This document shows, in pieces, positions 1-11,535 of a stretch of DNA of 64,000 bases. The position numbers and the translations under genes were made by a program. The notes below the pieces were generated by a model. It saw only the letters and a list, made by a program, of their open reading frames with translations, was not told the origin of the DNA and made no database searches. Origin of the DNA: Acanthosepion pharaonis (Eukaryota > Mollusca > Cephalopoda > Sepiida > Sepiidae). How positions within the stretch are numbered: position 1 is the first letter of the stretch; each line of letters starts with the position of its first letter. The stretch is taken from the NCBI GenBank assembly GCA_903632075.3, contig CAHIKZ030001814.1, forward strand, positions 124,001 to 188,000. The letters are read 5' to 3'.

Positions 1-1265
1 GTGAACCACACAGACAATACCATTCAAGGACACCTGTGTTGTAACCATTTTCTGATTACTATCTTGTTCTGTATCCTATTTAATTTTAAATTTAATTTTA
101 AATTACATACTTAAAAAAAAACAAACCCAAAAACTGTAAAATGTACTAGATAAAATATTGTGGTAATGTCACAGCATGAATTAAATTCTTTAAAGTAATC
201 TTGGAATAATAGACATTTTTTAAATTTTGTTATAATGTCCTCTTAGACATCAGCTTGTAAATTCCAGCCTCCATAAACAGTCAAGTCAGTGCTTGGAATC
301 AGAGTTAAAAATTGCAAAAACAAGTGAGAATTGGGAATTTTGGTAGGAGTTTATTGAAATGAACTATAATAAATGCATTTGTTGTTAAACTTTGATCGTG
401 TGAAGATGTTATTGATTTACAAATATCAGATGAATTTCCAAGAAACGGCTTTAATTTGATATAAAGTTTTTTATTTTATTTTGCAGATTGAATATAGGGT
501 AAAAATTTCACAAGTAAAATTATAATTATAAAAAAAATGCTTACAAGTAAAATTATAAATATTAAATATATATTTAGAAATCTATCTTAGAATGAATAAA
601 CTCTTAAATTTTTATCCAGTTTCCATAACTATCAATTTTATTCAGTTGAAACCATTTTTTGTTTATAAAATATCTGTGATTAGATAATTGTACTGATGAT
701 GAATGTTAAAGTTGGGGTAGTTATAATATTTTATTGGTAGGTTAGGCAAAGGTTATGTACACATGTCATCCCTTGACATCTGTGGGTGGTTTCAGCACTT
801 CTGAGAATACAACAATCTTAAGGTATTCAAGTCTCTTAATGGTGTAGCATTTGTTATACATATAACCTACACATATCCTCTTGTGCACTTAAAATCATTT
901 AAATAACTCATAATACTGAATACAATGCAAACGTTATATAAATAATTCTTACACTGTCAGTATAAATAAAGCTTTGGCAGAAAACTGACACCTTAGGGAA
1001 AAACCCAAACTTGTATAAAAGTAAATTTCATCATCAAAATCAGTAGTGCCATTAGCAAGAAGAAAGATTTGATAAGATTATAATATTTTTGTACATCATA
1101 GAACTAGAGATATTTGTGAAAAGTGATACTTTAAATTTGCTTACTTGTAAACAAAAAAAAAAAAAAGAAAAAGATAATTTGAAAGCAGCAAACTTGTTAA
1201 ATATACCAAAAATCTAAATTCAATTCTGAACAGTTTTTTCTTTTATTTACTCAAAACTTGGACCA
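1..1265. other. AT-rich non-coding sequence
   Basis: No coding region, RNA gene or recognisable transposon was seen. It is AT-rich with short A-runs (for example about 1152-1168). By position it should be an upstream intron or 5' flank of SYT12. Confidence 0.6.
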
Positions 1266-1267
1266 AA

Positions 1268-1430
1268 CACATGGTATGATATTCAGGCAATTAGTGCCTC
1301 ACGCTAGGATCATCTCCCTACCTCATGACTGAGGAAAATAAAGAAGTCACCTCTCTGACAAATTGACTAGAATGAGATTTAAAGATGGGTCTAATAGAAT
1401 GCTAATGCTCTAACCACTCAGCCATGGGTC
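1268..1430 (-). repeat. tRNA-headed SINE fragment
   Basis: Read on the - strand from about 1430, the sequence begins ACCCATGGCTGAGTGGTTAG, a good RNA polymerase III A box, followed by a weak B-box region and a unique-looking body ending near 1268. It directly abuts a TA microsatellite. An intact tRNA gene is excluded because no cloverleaf or conserved T arm follows. Confidence 0.55.
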
Positions 1431-1433
1431 TGT

Positions 1434-1460
<27 letters not shown>
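1434..1460. repeat. (TA)n microsatellite
   Basis: About 13 TA units, directly next to the SINE fragment. Confidence 0.95.
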
Positions 1461-1464
<4 letters not shown>

Positions 1465-1499
1465 ACATATTATGTCTATTTTTATAAAAATCCTTTCCA

Positions 1500-1900
1500 G
1501 TTCTCTAATCAGTTTCATAATACACAATGCCCTTCTAATACATGCAGATACACAGCATCATCTTTGATGGATGCAGACTGGTTTCTCATTTTCTCCAGCA
1601 CCCTTTATATTTTCTTAGTGTTGTAAACAATCCATTGTTCATTAACTGTGATCATTCTTTTAAAAACATGGGTTATTTTTGTTGTGTTTGAACATAGAAT
1701 TGCAGATGGAAATGAAATCTTTTCCATTAAATCATGAGGGAACCAAACATTTTCACAATCCCAAGTTTTCAATTGACTTACAATGCTCATATGAAATATG
1801 TACAGTTATTTCTGCAATATTTCATGTCATGTGATCTGGGTTATTTTTAATTAGCATTTTGATATGGTCACCATCAATGAATGAAGGGTTGCTGGAATGT
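1500..1900 (-). pseudogene. mariner transposase fragment
   Basis: On the - strand a stretch ending near 1605 reads SIVSQLKTWDCENVWFPHDL and later FKRMITVNEQWIVYN. This matches the mariner region 'SHLKTLGY-VWVPHDL' and the 'GDEKWILY' catalytic segment; the catalytic Asp lies in the motif that reads NEQWIVY here, so it is lost. The reading frame is broken on both sides. The copy resembles the longer one at 13560-14470. Confidence 0.75.
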
Positions 1901-1965
1901 TAATCTTTCAAATCAAAATCTGCACTTCTGAAAAAAAGAATTCTAAACAATACTCTCAACACAGG

Positions 1966-2265
1966 AGGCATGGCGGAGTTAAGGATACTGGTTTGGATTG
2001 AGGAATCGGAGACCTGAGTTTGAATACCATTCAAATCCATTACATTCACTTACATGCTAATACCCTTGGGAAAGACATAAATCATCCTCTTCTCCCCTCA
2101 GCATGGGTAAATAGCAGGACAGACTGGGTTCTGTAGCCTTGGATGGCAACTGGTCTACTGCAGAAGGAAATGGCAATCTACTACGGGAAAAAATCTGCCT
2201 TGTCAGTCATGTATCAAAAGATACATGATCACCTAGATGTGTATCATGGATGACACATAACTGAG
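1966..2265 (+). repeat. tRNA-headed SINE with shared central domain
   Basis: It starts GGCATGGCGGAGTTAAGGAT, a tRNA-like head, with a B-box-like GAGTTTGAAT at about 2013. A central block follows (about 2040-2120) with TACATTCACTTACATGCTAA, TACCCTTGGGAAAG and CTTCTCCCC. A tail with GTATCAAAAGATACATGAT ends near 2265. A nearly full inverted copy lies at 36115-36412. The central block also occurs in the 5S-headed repeats at 11285 and 21715. Confidence 0.75.
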
Positions 2266-2686
2266 TGACTCTCAACTATGGTACCATTTATGTAAAACCC
2301 ACATATCTTTTTGCTGTTGATACAGTGTATTTCTTCATTTTCTAAAATAAAAGTTCATCAAATTTTTACATTTATAAAACTCCCAGTGACCCCTTACCTT
2401 TGTGTGCATGTGTAGTCATATCAATGTAAACATTGCTTTAGTCTGAAGTCCTAAAGGATGAAACATATTACAGAAAAACTATTTCAACTTTAACATCATT
2501 TTTTCCCCAAAAGTATATGTACATGAAATAAAATTTGGAGTAAAGCTCTGTAAAGAGAAAATATTTTTAGTTCCTTTAATATTACATTTACTCTGTCTCT
2601 GAGAGTATATTCATTATAGTAAATATCATCATTTATTGATCATGTTGTTAGTTTTTTTTTATTTTAAAAATTAAGTAAGAACTGTT

Positions 2687-3125
2687 GGAGCTGCTATGTA
2701 ACCTTGACATATTTGGGAAGGACATTAGAATTATCCAGAACTTATGTTGGCAGCAAACCAACTGCATACAGATAGAAATGAATTCAATAAATATACAAAA
2801 ATAGAAAGGGGTGTAAGACAAGAATGTGTCTTCTCATCAGACATATTCAACCTATATAGTGAGGTGATTCTGAGAGAAGTAGAAGTCCTACCAGGATACA
2901 ATGTTGGTCTTAATCACATAAGATATGCAGATGACACAGTGTTCATTCCAGGCATAGAAAGGAAGTTACAAGAACTCTTACAGAAGGTAGTGAATGAAAA
3001 CAAGGAGAAATGTCTAAACATTAATTACAAAAAGAGAGAATGCAGGGTTATCAGAAAAAGGAACAGCAGCCCAACATGCAAATTACAAATTTGTGATACC
3101 AAAATACCAGTCAAAGCTTTCAGCA
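2687..3125 (+). pseudogene. Non-LTR reverse transcriptase fragment (family 1)
   Basis: The translation includes IERGVRQECVFSSDIFNLYS and HIRYADDTVFIPG. These correspond to the 'GVRQGCVLSPDLFN' and 'YADD' motifs of reverse transcriptase and are followed by NYKKRECRVIRK. The catalytic YADD is kept. The frame runs from about 2744 into unrelated sequence after about 3125, and the 5' part is out of frame. Related fragments lie at 36595-36720 (+) and 62260-63100 (-). Confidence 0.85.
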
Positions 3126-3479
3126 ACTTTGTGTTTTTTGTTGCTTTAAGTCCAAATCTAAGGCCTGCTCAATCATTTTGGAGGAACCCCTCTCTGATTG
3201 GCCATGTCTTGCAGGTTGGTAAGGCTATTTAAACCATAGTTGGTGTGGATGGCCATTGCTCAGAGGAGTTCACTCCCTCATGCTTTAAATAACTATGATA
3301 TAATCAAAATCTAGCATTTTATATTCAGCTGACCAGAATCTATATTTTTGCATCAGGATTTTATTATTTTACTGTTTTTTAAATAATTTAATTTTGTCTT
3401 ATTTCTTTTAAACTTTCATAAAAAAAATCTTCTCAAATACATTTATGAAACTGTTTGGGAGTTAACATGTCTGAATGAT
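3126..3479. other. Non-coding stretch without recognised features
   Basis: A slightly GC-richer patch (about 3140-3290) follows the LINE fragment, then AT-rich sequence. Nothing recognisable. Confidence 0.4.
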
Positions 3480-3760
3480 GTCATTGGAAAGAAGTCAGTG
3501 GACCATAGAAACTAACATGTCTCACTAGGAACAAAATTACCATGTGGTTCACATCATGGAGCAAAAGAGAGAAAGAGATTGAGACAGGAAATATTTGCCT
3601 TTTTATAGGTTTCATAAGCGAGACCTAACAGTGTTTTTCAAAGCCAGGTGGGGTAATCATATTTCCAGTTTCTATATGCTTAGCATTATGGGAAAATGTG
3701 TTCATTTTTGTTTTTTATTATTCATTATTAGTGTTTTATTTCATTTTCCTACAAATGCAA
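3480..3760 (+). repeat. Dispersed repeat, copy 1
   Basis: It shares order and wording with 49000-49370: GGAGCAAAAGAGAGAAAGAG, an ACAGTG block, a GGGTAATCAT-like segment before a 'TTCCAGTTTC' motif, then ATGGGAAAATGTGTTCATTTTT and a TTATTATTCATTATT tail. The family is unknown to me and no coding capacity is seen. Confidence 0.55.
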
Positions 3761-4159
3761 TAGTTGAAGTTCATAAATATTTAAGAAAATAACTTAAAAA
3801 AATTATCTTTTATCATTATTTCAAATATTTTAAAAAATAATTTTTAAAAATTTATTAATTTTATTCAGAGATTTATTGAGAAATGTGTTGGAAGGGAGAT
3901 AATTATGCCAAGATTAAAAGAAGTTTACTTTTAGGTTATCATGGTTTGACAAAACAAAATTGAGGTTGACTTAACATTTTATTGAAATTATTCTCAAATC
4001 AAGTGTATCTTTTTCATTATAAAATCAGCAAATTTGTATACATTTAGATTATATCCTACTTAATTTTCACTATTAAAAAAATTTTCTTCATAAGAGTTTA
4101 TATTTTTGTACTGATCAATTTTTAACTCTATAAAGTACCTCTATTTTTTTTAACAATAA

Positions 4160-4700
4160 TGTTCACCCTATGCAAGGCCTAAGTGTCACTTGAGGTAGAG
4201 GGTTACAGAGTAAGAGGCACTGTTCATGAGGATATATGGGATGATAACAGTTAACCTTAGACTTGAACAGATTAAGCTTGTAGTGATTGACAAAGCATCC
4301 TCTTGAGAGTCGGTTCCACAAAGCAATAACTTGTGGGAAGAAGCTATTCAAGTGGAACTTACATCTCACCAATGGAATACTATGAGAATGAGGGTGGTTT
4401 GCTCTAATGTGTATGATATGGTGGGTCTTAATCTGTGAATGTTAGAACTGGTGGATTTAAGTAATGTAGTTTCTCTGAACACTTTCCATGGAAATAGTGA
4501 TAGGGTAGTGAGAGGCTTGCAATGCTTCATCTGTGGGAAAGATGTTGTAGGGTGGAAAATAATGAATCACCCAAAAGGCTGTGTAGATGCTTTTGGACTC
4601 TATCAAGACTGGAAATTGCTTAGTACACAAAGTTTTGAGTAACTGCAATAAGATAATAAAAGTGATTTGTTCCTCTTTGGTAAGCATTTACAGAAGTATA
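4160..4700 (-). pseudogene. LINE 3' end fragment (family 2)
   Basis: On the - strand the translation gives KHCK/EALQASHYPITISM-like text and then CKFHLNSFFPQVIALWNRLS and NLFKSKVNCY. 'SFFPRxxxLWNxLP' is the usual C-terminal motif of Jockey/CR1-type LINE reverse transcriptases. A sister copy on the + strand is at 36960-37610. Frames are broken at about 4375 and 4460. Confidence 0.75.
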
Positions 4701-5550
4701 AAGATGCTTCATTATTCCATGAATTAACTGGGCCAATATCCTAATCTTTGTTGTGTTGATGACAACATTTCATTTAATATGTTCATCTTTGCTCATACAT
4801 ATTTTACACCAGAGAATTGTTAAGTGTCATTCAGGATGTTTTTCTATTTTAAGTTACTACCACTTTAATAAGGATAATTTATAATTCTATTGTTAGTACA
4901 AGGCTTTCATGCTTACAGCTGGGAGTTGGAATGGCTGACATCCAAGGATTATGAAATATAACAGAAAGATCAAAAGTCTGCTGAAATACTGGGGTGAAAA
5001 CAACAAAGATGAGTGAACTAATCAGAATAGTTTGTGGAATGATAAAAATGAACCATTTCACTATGTTAAGCAATATATGCCATGTTTGCTTGTGCCAAGA
5101 TTAAATTGCTTTTTAATATCATTGAGAACGTTGAACATATTGTAATAAGACATTTGATAATTACATACAAAAATAGAAAAGAAACATTTAAATGAGAAAA
5201 AAAAAATGACCACCTTTTACTTTGTGTTCCTAGTAAAAACTATGTAATCATGATGTGTCCTTCCTCAGACTACCATAGTCCCTTAAACATGCCATCCATA
5301 AAATCTGAATATATTATAATATTCAAATTCTTTCAGGTAAGTTTAATTAAATATAAAATATACCAAGTCTAATTGCTTTAAAATACTTAAGCTGTCCATA
5401 TTTATAAAAGAACAAATCTAAATTTTGTATATCAAGACATGAAATGATAAAAAGACAAGCTTAAAACTAGAAAACAATTGCATGAAAAAATAAAAGTTCT
5501 GGTTTAAGATTTTTATGTAGGAAATATAGGATTCATTGCACCTTCTTGGA
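4701..5550. other. AT-rich non-coding sequence
   Basis: No coding region or recognisable repeat was seen. Confidence 0.5.
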
Positions 5551-5554
5551 ATAA

Positions 5555-5960
5555 TGTTTTTCACTGACATGAAGTGAAAAGATTATATCGAATCATTTGC
5601 TAGGTATGCTGCTAGTAAAGTTGGTTCACTCTGTCGTGATAGTAGACATTTTTTCTTGGTATAGTTATAATTCTATCAGTTGTCCATACTTTGAATACTG
5701 CTGCCACATCTCGTCTGGTGCTTCTGCTATATATTTAGAGATTCTGATAAAATACAAAGAATCTGCAATATTATTGGTCTGGACCTGGCGTTTTGGCTTC
5801 AGTCACTTTCCCGCTGCTGTAATGTAGCTTGCAAGTGCCTTTTCTATAATTACTTTCATGATAATTGTTCTTTCCTCTATGGTACCTAGACTTTGTGAAT
5901 TTAAGCACAGTACTAGATTGGCAAGAATGGATCATCATTTTACAGTTGAAATGACAACAT
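5555..5960 (+). pseudogene. LINE 3' end fragment (family 3), sense
   Basis: DNA is close to 22980-23400: a CACTGACATGAAGTGA start, the 'ATACTGCTGCCACATCTCGTCTGGTGC' region, a TATATTTAGAGATTCT segment and AGTACTAGATTGGCAAG. The frame is broken. It is the part of a Jockey/CR1-type LINE ORF just upstream of its C-terminus. Confidence 0.7.
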
Positions 5961-6130
5961 AGAACTAATGGCAATTGGTGTTGCATTTAAATTTTTGTAG
6001 ATTGCAGAGGAAACAAGAAATTAGAAGGGAATTCCACAAGTGAGAAATGCAAGAAAAGAAGCTATTAGAATAGAACATACGGTTGCATCTAGCTAGTTTA
6101 ACAGTAAAATAGTGAGACCCAGTTGCCAAT
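5961..6130 (-). repeat. LINE 3' end fragment (family 3), inverted
   Basis: It contains GCATTTAAATTTTTGTAGAT and TTCTAGCTTC-type sequence in reverse orientation, matching 47480-47660 (-) and the reverse of 23440-23500. It faces the preceding sense fragment, so the junction near 5960 is an inversion. Confidence 0.65.
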
Positions 6131-6229
6131 CTTAAATTTCTGCATTAGAGGTACAAAAGAGAAAAACTCATCAGGACAACTGCCATGAAAATATTTGGAA
6201 GCCACGTCATGTCAGTTAAAAAAAAACAA

Positions 6230-6700
6230 AACAAAAACTATTTGATGTGTTTTGTTTTTCAAAAGGAGTTCTTCAGACTAATGCTTTATTGATGGAATCA
6301 TATATTGCTAGAATCTCTTTCTCTCATTCATACTTGCTTTGAATATTGTGGTCACATCTGATGTGGTGCGCCTGCTATATATTTAGAGATTCTTGATAAA
6401 ATACAAATACTTCATCAATTTAAGCATAATACTAGATTGGTGGCATGATCTCATCATTTTACAGTTGAAATTGCTAGATATAACTATAAGTTCTATGCTA
6501 ATAGTTACTTCTTTCTTCTTACTTTAAAGTTAATGTTTATCCTCAAAAATTTAGATGCAATGTCAATTGTTATATTGCCTTAATTTCTGTTCTTTTATTG
6601 TTCTCTTCTTAATAGTTTTTTTTCTCATATTCTCTTACTCAGTAACCCCTTGCAGATTAGTGGCTTTATTGTCTTGCAATGTTGCGAAATGATTAAAAAA
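6230..6700 (+). repeat. LINE 3' end copy (family 3)
   Basis: Sense copy: the GGTCACATCTGATGTGGTGC region, then TAGATGCAATGTCAATTG, and a 3' terminus CTTGCAATGTTGCGAAATGATTAAAAAA. The same terminus (TGAAATGATT or TGAAATGTTAAG plus A-run) ends the copies at 17185-17215 and 23880-23930. Confidence 0.7.
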
Positions 6701-8990
6701 AAATATGTAAGAGTAGAGAATGAAAGGGGTTCAATGTGTCTAGATGTACAATGTAGACAACTTCATTCAGCTTCCTACTGCTTTTGTTTTTAAATATCTT
6801 GTATTGTAATAGCAGTAATTTTCTTAAGAAAGGTGATCTAGTATATGAACCTTGACATAAATTTACCATGGAAGTCTCAGAAATTAGTCCACTTTCTATA
6901 CATTTTTGCCTTGAAAATTATATTCTTCTTTAATTAAAACTGCATTATTAAAATTCGAAATTATGGTCAGACTTATTACAATGAAAGAATAATGAATAGT
7001 GTGTTGTTTCATAAAAAGATACCTTTTGTGTTCATATATTCTTTCATTTAAATTCCAAGATATTTCACCTATGTATTTCTTGTAACAATTTATTATAGCC
7101 TTTAGTATAAATTCCTGCTTCAGGTTTTATGTTATTATTTTGTCTTATATTAATTAAACCTCATTATTTTTTTTTAAGTAGTTTTAATTTTACCACATTA
7201 TCCATTAAAATGTCATACATATATTTCACTAAAATATTTAATTTTTCACATGATATTAAAGAATAGAAATGAATTGGATGTTTAGCCATTGCATGTTTCT
7301 TCTAATTTGTTTCAAAATTTATTTTTGAATTTTGGGGGGAAAAGGTGCTAATTAGACATACTTGATAATAAATTTTAATGTGTTAATCTATTATGCTTTT
7401 CTGTTTGATATGACTATTATATTTCTATATATCAATAAAACTATGAAAATAAAAATATTGTTATTTTATTAGGAATGATGGGAGAAACAAATTTGCCAAC
7501 ATATCAAATACTTTTTGTAAACAATTGTTATCAACACCTGCCTACTTTGTGTTTTATTATCTGTTGTGCTGAGTGTATTTGCAATATTGCCGTTTCAAAT
7601 TTTTTAAGCCGAGTACAAATTTCTGAAAACGTTTATTTGTATATGAGTCTACCCTACCTTTTAATTTGAATTAAAAATTTCTCTTATGTACAATACAGTA
7701 AATTCTTTTCAATTGTAGTCATTATTGAGTTGGTATGTAGTGTTATGTGACTAGTTTTATCAAGACTATTCATATTATTCATTTTTCCAGTGATATGCAT
7801 CTGATGAGCTTTGTGAAAAGCATTATACATAAATAATTAAGATATTGGAGGAGATTAAAAGTATTTTTTAATGTATTTCTTTTCATGTAAATATGGATAG
7901 CTACAAATTCTAAGGGCACTGAAATAGAAGCCAACAATTATTCCAGATTTCATTTTGTTGTTATGATGTAAATAAAAGTTTATGAGATCATTTTTATTAG
8001 TGGATTTTCAATAGATTATTATCAAAACAGTGTAACCCTCTCAGTCACATGTTGGTTTTCAGGTTCCTTCAGACCATCTAGCTGACTCTTCACTTGTTAA
8101 CATATTACTGGTTTGTTGCTGGTATCATGATGATGGGCGTGGTTCCACTTGATCTAGCTGGCATTTGTCTCTTTCATGATCAGTCACTCCTCTGCCACGT
8201 TATATGTTTGATCTCAGAGGAGATCGCTGATGAAGTAAACTGGAGTGAAGAACAGGTTGATCGCTAGGAACTACACAAAAAAAGAATTCTTTGGAATAAA
8301 GAATTAACTCTGGTTAAAAATGTAACAATGATTTGCTTTATATATGATTTGTTGTATGCAGTGGTTTTAACCCTTCCCACTACTGTTATAATCAAATGAT
8401 ACTGGGATTCCCTTTTGAAGTTTACAGCCTGTGTTAGTAGTAGTGTGGGGATGCTCTAAGTTGTCCAAACCTCCAGCTTATATGGAGTTCTGTGTCTGGC
8501 ATGTATGGAGTTGACTTAGTCCCACCCTTAGCATCAACCTTTTTCCAAAATCTCATATTTTCACAATATATTTACTTGAGTAATTTTCCAAATTTAAGGG
8601 TAGTCCAGCCACTTTTTGAGAGCGGTCAGAGGAATCAAGCTGCCCCTTAACTCCAACTTCCTTCACTTTTCCTCTCTCACCATCACTCCATATAGGTGGT
8701 GCTAATCTCTCTCTCTCTCTTCTCCTACCTTCTCAGCATCTAACCTCAGCTAAAAGGCTGGTACAACCATCTTTGTGACAGAAGTGAAAAGGAGGTTTCC
8801 AATAATAAATCTGTATTTATCAGCTTGTTTCACTGTTTGTTTTAGTGGATTTTCCAAGCCAGGGACTTGACCATATTCTAAAATAATCAGAGCCAATCCA
8901 GATGGTTCCTGCCAGCCAATATCAAGAGTTTTTTTCATCTACAATTGTCATGGGTGGGAAAGAAAAATGTTCCCAATATCTTTAGTAATG
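6701..8990. other. AT-rich non-coding sequence with two GC-richer islands
   Basis: No gene was seen. Islands at about 8030-8280 and 8380-8940 are less AT-rich than their surroundings, and the second contains a CT dinucleotide run at about 8707-8720. They are probably old transposon pieces but I cannot name a family. Confidence 0.4.
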
Positions 8991-9439
8991 ATAAAAAAAA
9001 AAAAAAAAAAATCATCTTTCTCTGTTTATGTGTTTCTTGGCCAGCTATAAAAAAAACAATATTTTGTCAAATGTCACAGAAATTAAAATAAATGAATCCA
9101 CCCTTAATCTTAAGCACTACTCTTTATTTTTGTAGGGATTTTTTTTCCTGGGTGGCTGGCACAACCCCTCTACACAAACTAGATATTTTTCTGGCTCTTT
9201 GTCCAGAACAATTTAGATGTTATTTTGGGACCACCTGCTTTCTTTAATGATAAGGTATTGGAGACAATATATGTTTTTCTATTTTCCCAGTATCAACATC
9301 TCCTATGATACATTGTCTCTTATCGGAGGGAAGTAAGGAAGGATTGGTGGTCTTAGTTTTGATCAATGTTACTGAATTTCAGCTAGTTTGGGTTTGATTC
9401 TCCTTGGAACTGTTCTTGATTTCATTTTATTATTTTAAA

Positions 9440-10020
9440 ACAATTTTTAAAGCATTTTGTTTTTAATTTTCTTAACTTTTCCATCTAATTTCCTGAGAAT
9501 TTCAACAATTATCATCCAGTTCTTTCCTCTTTCTTATTAACTCCCTGAGGTCTCAGTGCCACAGTCTAACATGATATGGAGGGAAAGTAATGTTTTGTTT
9601 GCTTCATAAGTAAATTCAATTGTACTTTCAAGGTTGTCTAATTTATTTACAAGATCAGATAATATTGCCTTGCAAGGATATATTACTAAAGCATCATCAA
9701 TATAGCAAAAGTATATTGATTATTTAGTTAAAATATTTTGAAAAAGAACAGTCTCTAGAAATTCTAAGAAAAGACAACATAAAACACTGCTAAGAGATGA
9801 TCTTACTGGCAATCTGAAATTTTAATAAAAATCATTTTTTACAGTTTTTATCTATTGGTGGGGAGAGGTTTTGAATTGTACTAGTTTTTTTTTAAGAGAT
9901 TCAAGCATTTGTTAACAGCTTCATTAATGTACAGGGTGCAATGGGTAAACTACTAATTCTAGATATGAGGGGTTGCATTGGAATACTTGCTTTGTGGATT
10001 TGGGGGACTGTAGAAAGTCT
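9440..10020 (-). pseudogene. Penelope-like reverse transcriptase remnant
   Basis: On the - strand, starting near 10020, the reading gives VPQIHKASIPMQPLISRISS (compare 'LPKIHKPNVPLRPIVSS' of Penelope-like elements). After frame breaks it gives LLYIDDALVIYPCKAILSDL and STIEFTYE, matching the 'YVDD-F-ILP' catalytic motif and 'IKFTYE' that follows it in Penelope-type reverse transcriptases. The catalytic pair DD is kept but stops and shifts show a dead copy. The GIY-YIG endonuclease was not found. LINE affiliation is less likely because of the PKIHK-type motif. Confidence 0.65.
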
Positions 10021-10689
10021 ACATATTTTAAGGTGGTATTCTATTCATTTAGCTGATGTTTTGTCTGCATATATTAATAGTTGCTGGTATTTAATATTTG
10101 TAGTGTTTCCAACAAAATGAGTGGAAAATGACCATAATCATAGATTTACATGACAAAAATACTTTCAAATGCAAGCTAAGAATTCTTTTCTTGAATTAGT
10201 AGTGAAAATTTTTTTTAGATATATTAACAGCTTGAAATTATGGTACTTGGAACAAACTTTCTCTAACAGAAAGTATGAATTGACATTGATTTCTAGAATA
10301 ATTTTTTCAATCTGAAATACAAATTGTGAAAATGTTAGAAAAATCAATAAGTTGGAAGATAACTTAAAAAAAAAAGAAGTTTGCACATTAAATAAGTTAC
10401 TATGTTGAGCATATAAATTATATAAATCATAGAATATGCTGAACATATACTGTAAAAGTGTTTCATTAAATCTTGTGCATTTTCAGTGCAGTGGGAAAAT
10501 GATTACCATAAAAGTGGCATTGCTTAAAATTATATTTTTGTAGATGACCATGTCTTTTATGAAACATTAAACTTTAAACAATCTATAACCATTTCAATGT
10601 GCATTACTAAGACGTGTAGTCTGTGATTACATATAATTCAAGCAGTTCCAAATCAAATATTTTTCCCTGACCAGATTCCTTTTTATTAT

Positions 10690-11085
10690 TATTGTATGTG
10701 GTGTCATCTTGTCAGAGAGCAATTTTAAGTGCCTAATTACTAAGTCCACCCTCAGGGTCTATGAGTAAAAAGGGCACTATTATCTATGCATATTTGGGAC
10801 ATTTTGCTTAGATGGAGAGGATTTTGTGGATGATATGTGCACTTCCACACAAAGTAATCTTTTGCAGCTCTTAGATGCTGAGGTGTCCATGAGTTTTACT
10901 CACATGATTTTTGGTAACCTTCTTTAACATACCCAGTGGCCCTATCACAATAGGTATAATTGTAGTTTTAAGTTTCCAACTTTTTTTAACTTCAATTTGC
11001 AGATTTTTATAATTTGACAGTTTTTGAAATTCATTTTCATGTGAAGTGTCATTCTATTTAAAAAAAAAAAAAAAAAAAAAAATAT
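10690..11085 (-). pseudogene. LINE ORF C-terminal fragment (family 4)
   Basis: On the - strand from about 10985 the reading gives IIPIVIGPLGML, then ELQKITLCGSAHIIHKILSI, interrupted by stops. 'VIPVVIGALG...LQKTALLGTAHILRKVLS' is a common C-terminal block of animal non-LTR retrotransposon proteins. An A/T-rich tract at 11059-11081 lies next to it. No other part of the element is visible. Confidence 0.6.
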
Positions 11086-11284
11086 CATTTAAAACATCCA
11101 ATTTGATTTTGCAATTCAATGTTTACAAAATTAAATTGGAATTAATGAACTGGCCTTGGTAAAAATTTCAGGCTATATAATAAATACGCCATGTGAATTT
11201 CACCTATTCTTATTTCCTATATATGAAGAGATGGTGTTTAAAACGCTGGACTCTTGAGGTGTTTGCTTAAACTAATTTTTAGGA

Positions 11285-11535
11285 TTATGGTCACATCATT
11301 TTGATACACGGTTTCCCATATGATCATTGAGCCTGGTCAGTACCTAGATGGGTGACCACTTTGGAATAGTAGGTGTTGTCATGGATAATGATTCAGAATT
11401 GTTAATTAGAGAGGTAAGTTCCAATTTCCCATTTGGTTTGTTATATTCATTTAGTTGCAAATACCCTTGGAAAAGTTATGAATACACCTCTTCTCCCACC
11501 AGCTATGGGTTAATTAGTTAAGCTTATATCACTAA
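11285..11535 (+). repeat. 5S-rRNA-headed SINE, copy 1
   Basis: GAGCCTGGTCAGTACCTAGA followed by TGGGTGACCAC and GGAATAGTAGGTGTTGT (about 11329-11385) matches the 3' half of eukaryotic 5S rRNA, which contains its internal promoter box C. A body then follows with TTATATTCATTTAGTTGCAA, TACCCTTGG, CTTCTCCCACCAGC and TATGGGTTAATTAG. The 5S part is degraded, so it is not a functional 5S gene. Confidence 0.75.

Noticed and set aside
1360..1430. Possible tRNA gene on the - strand
   Set aside because: Only the A box is convincing; no T arm, anticodon stem or acceptor pairing.
4439..4642. Open + strand frame with Cys residues
   Set aside because: It is the reverse of a LINE C-terminus read on the - strand, as shown by the paired + strand copy at 36960-37610.
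7475..7669. 64-codon open frame with Cys-rich centre
   Set aside because: No domain, no splice support, AT-rich codons; probably chance.
11329..11385. Functional 5S rRNA gene
   Set aside because: Only the second half is recognisable, and it is fused to a SINE body.
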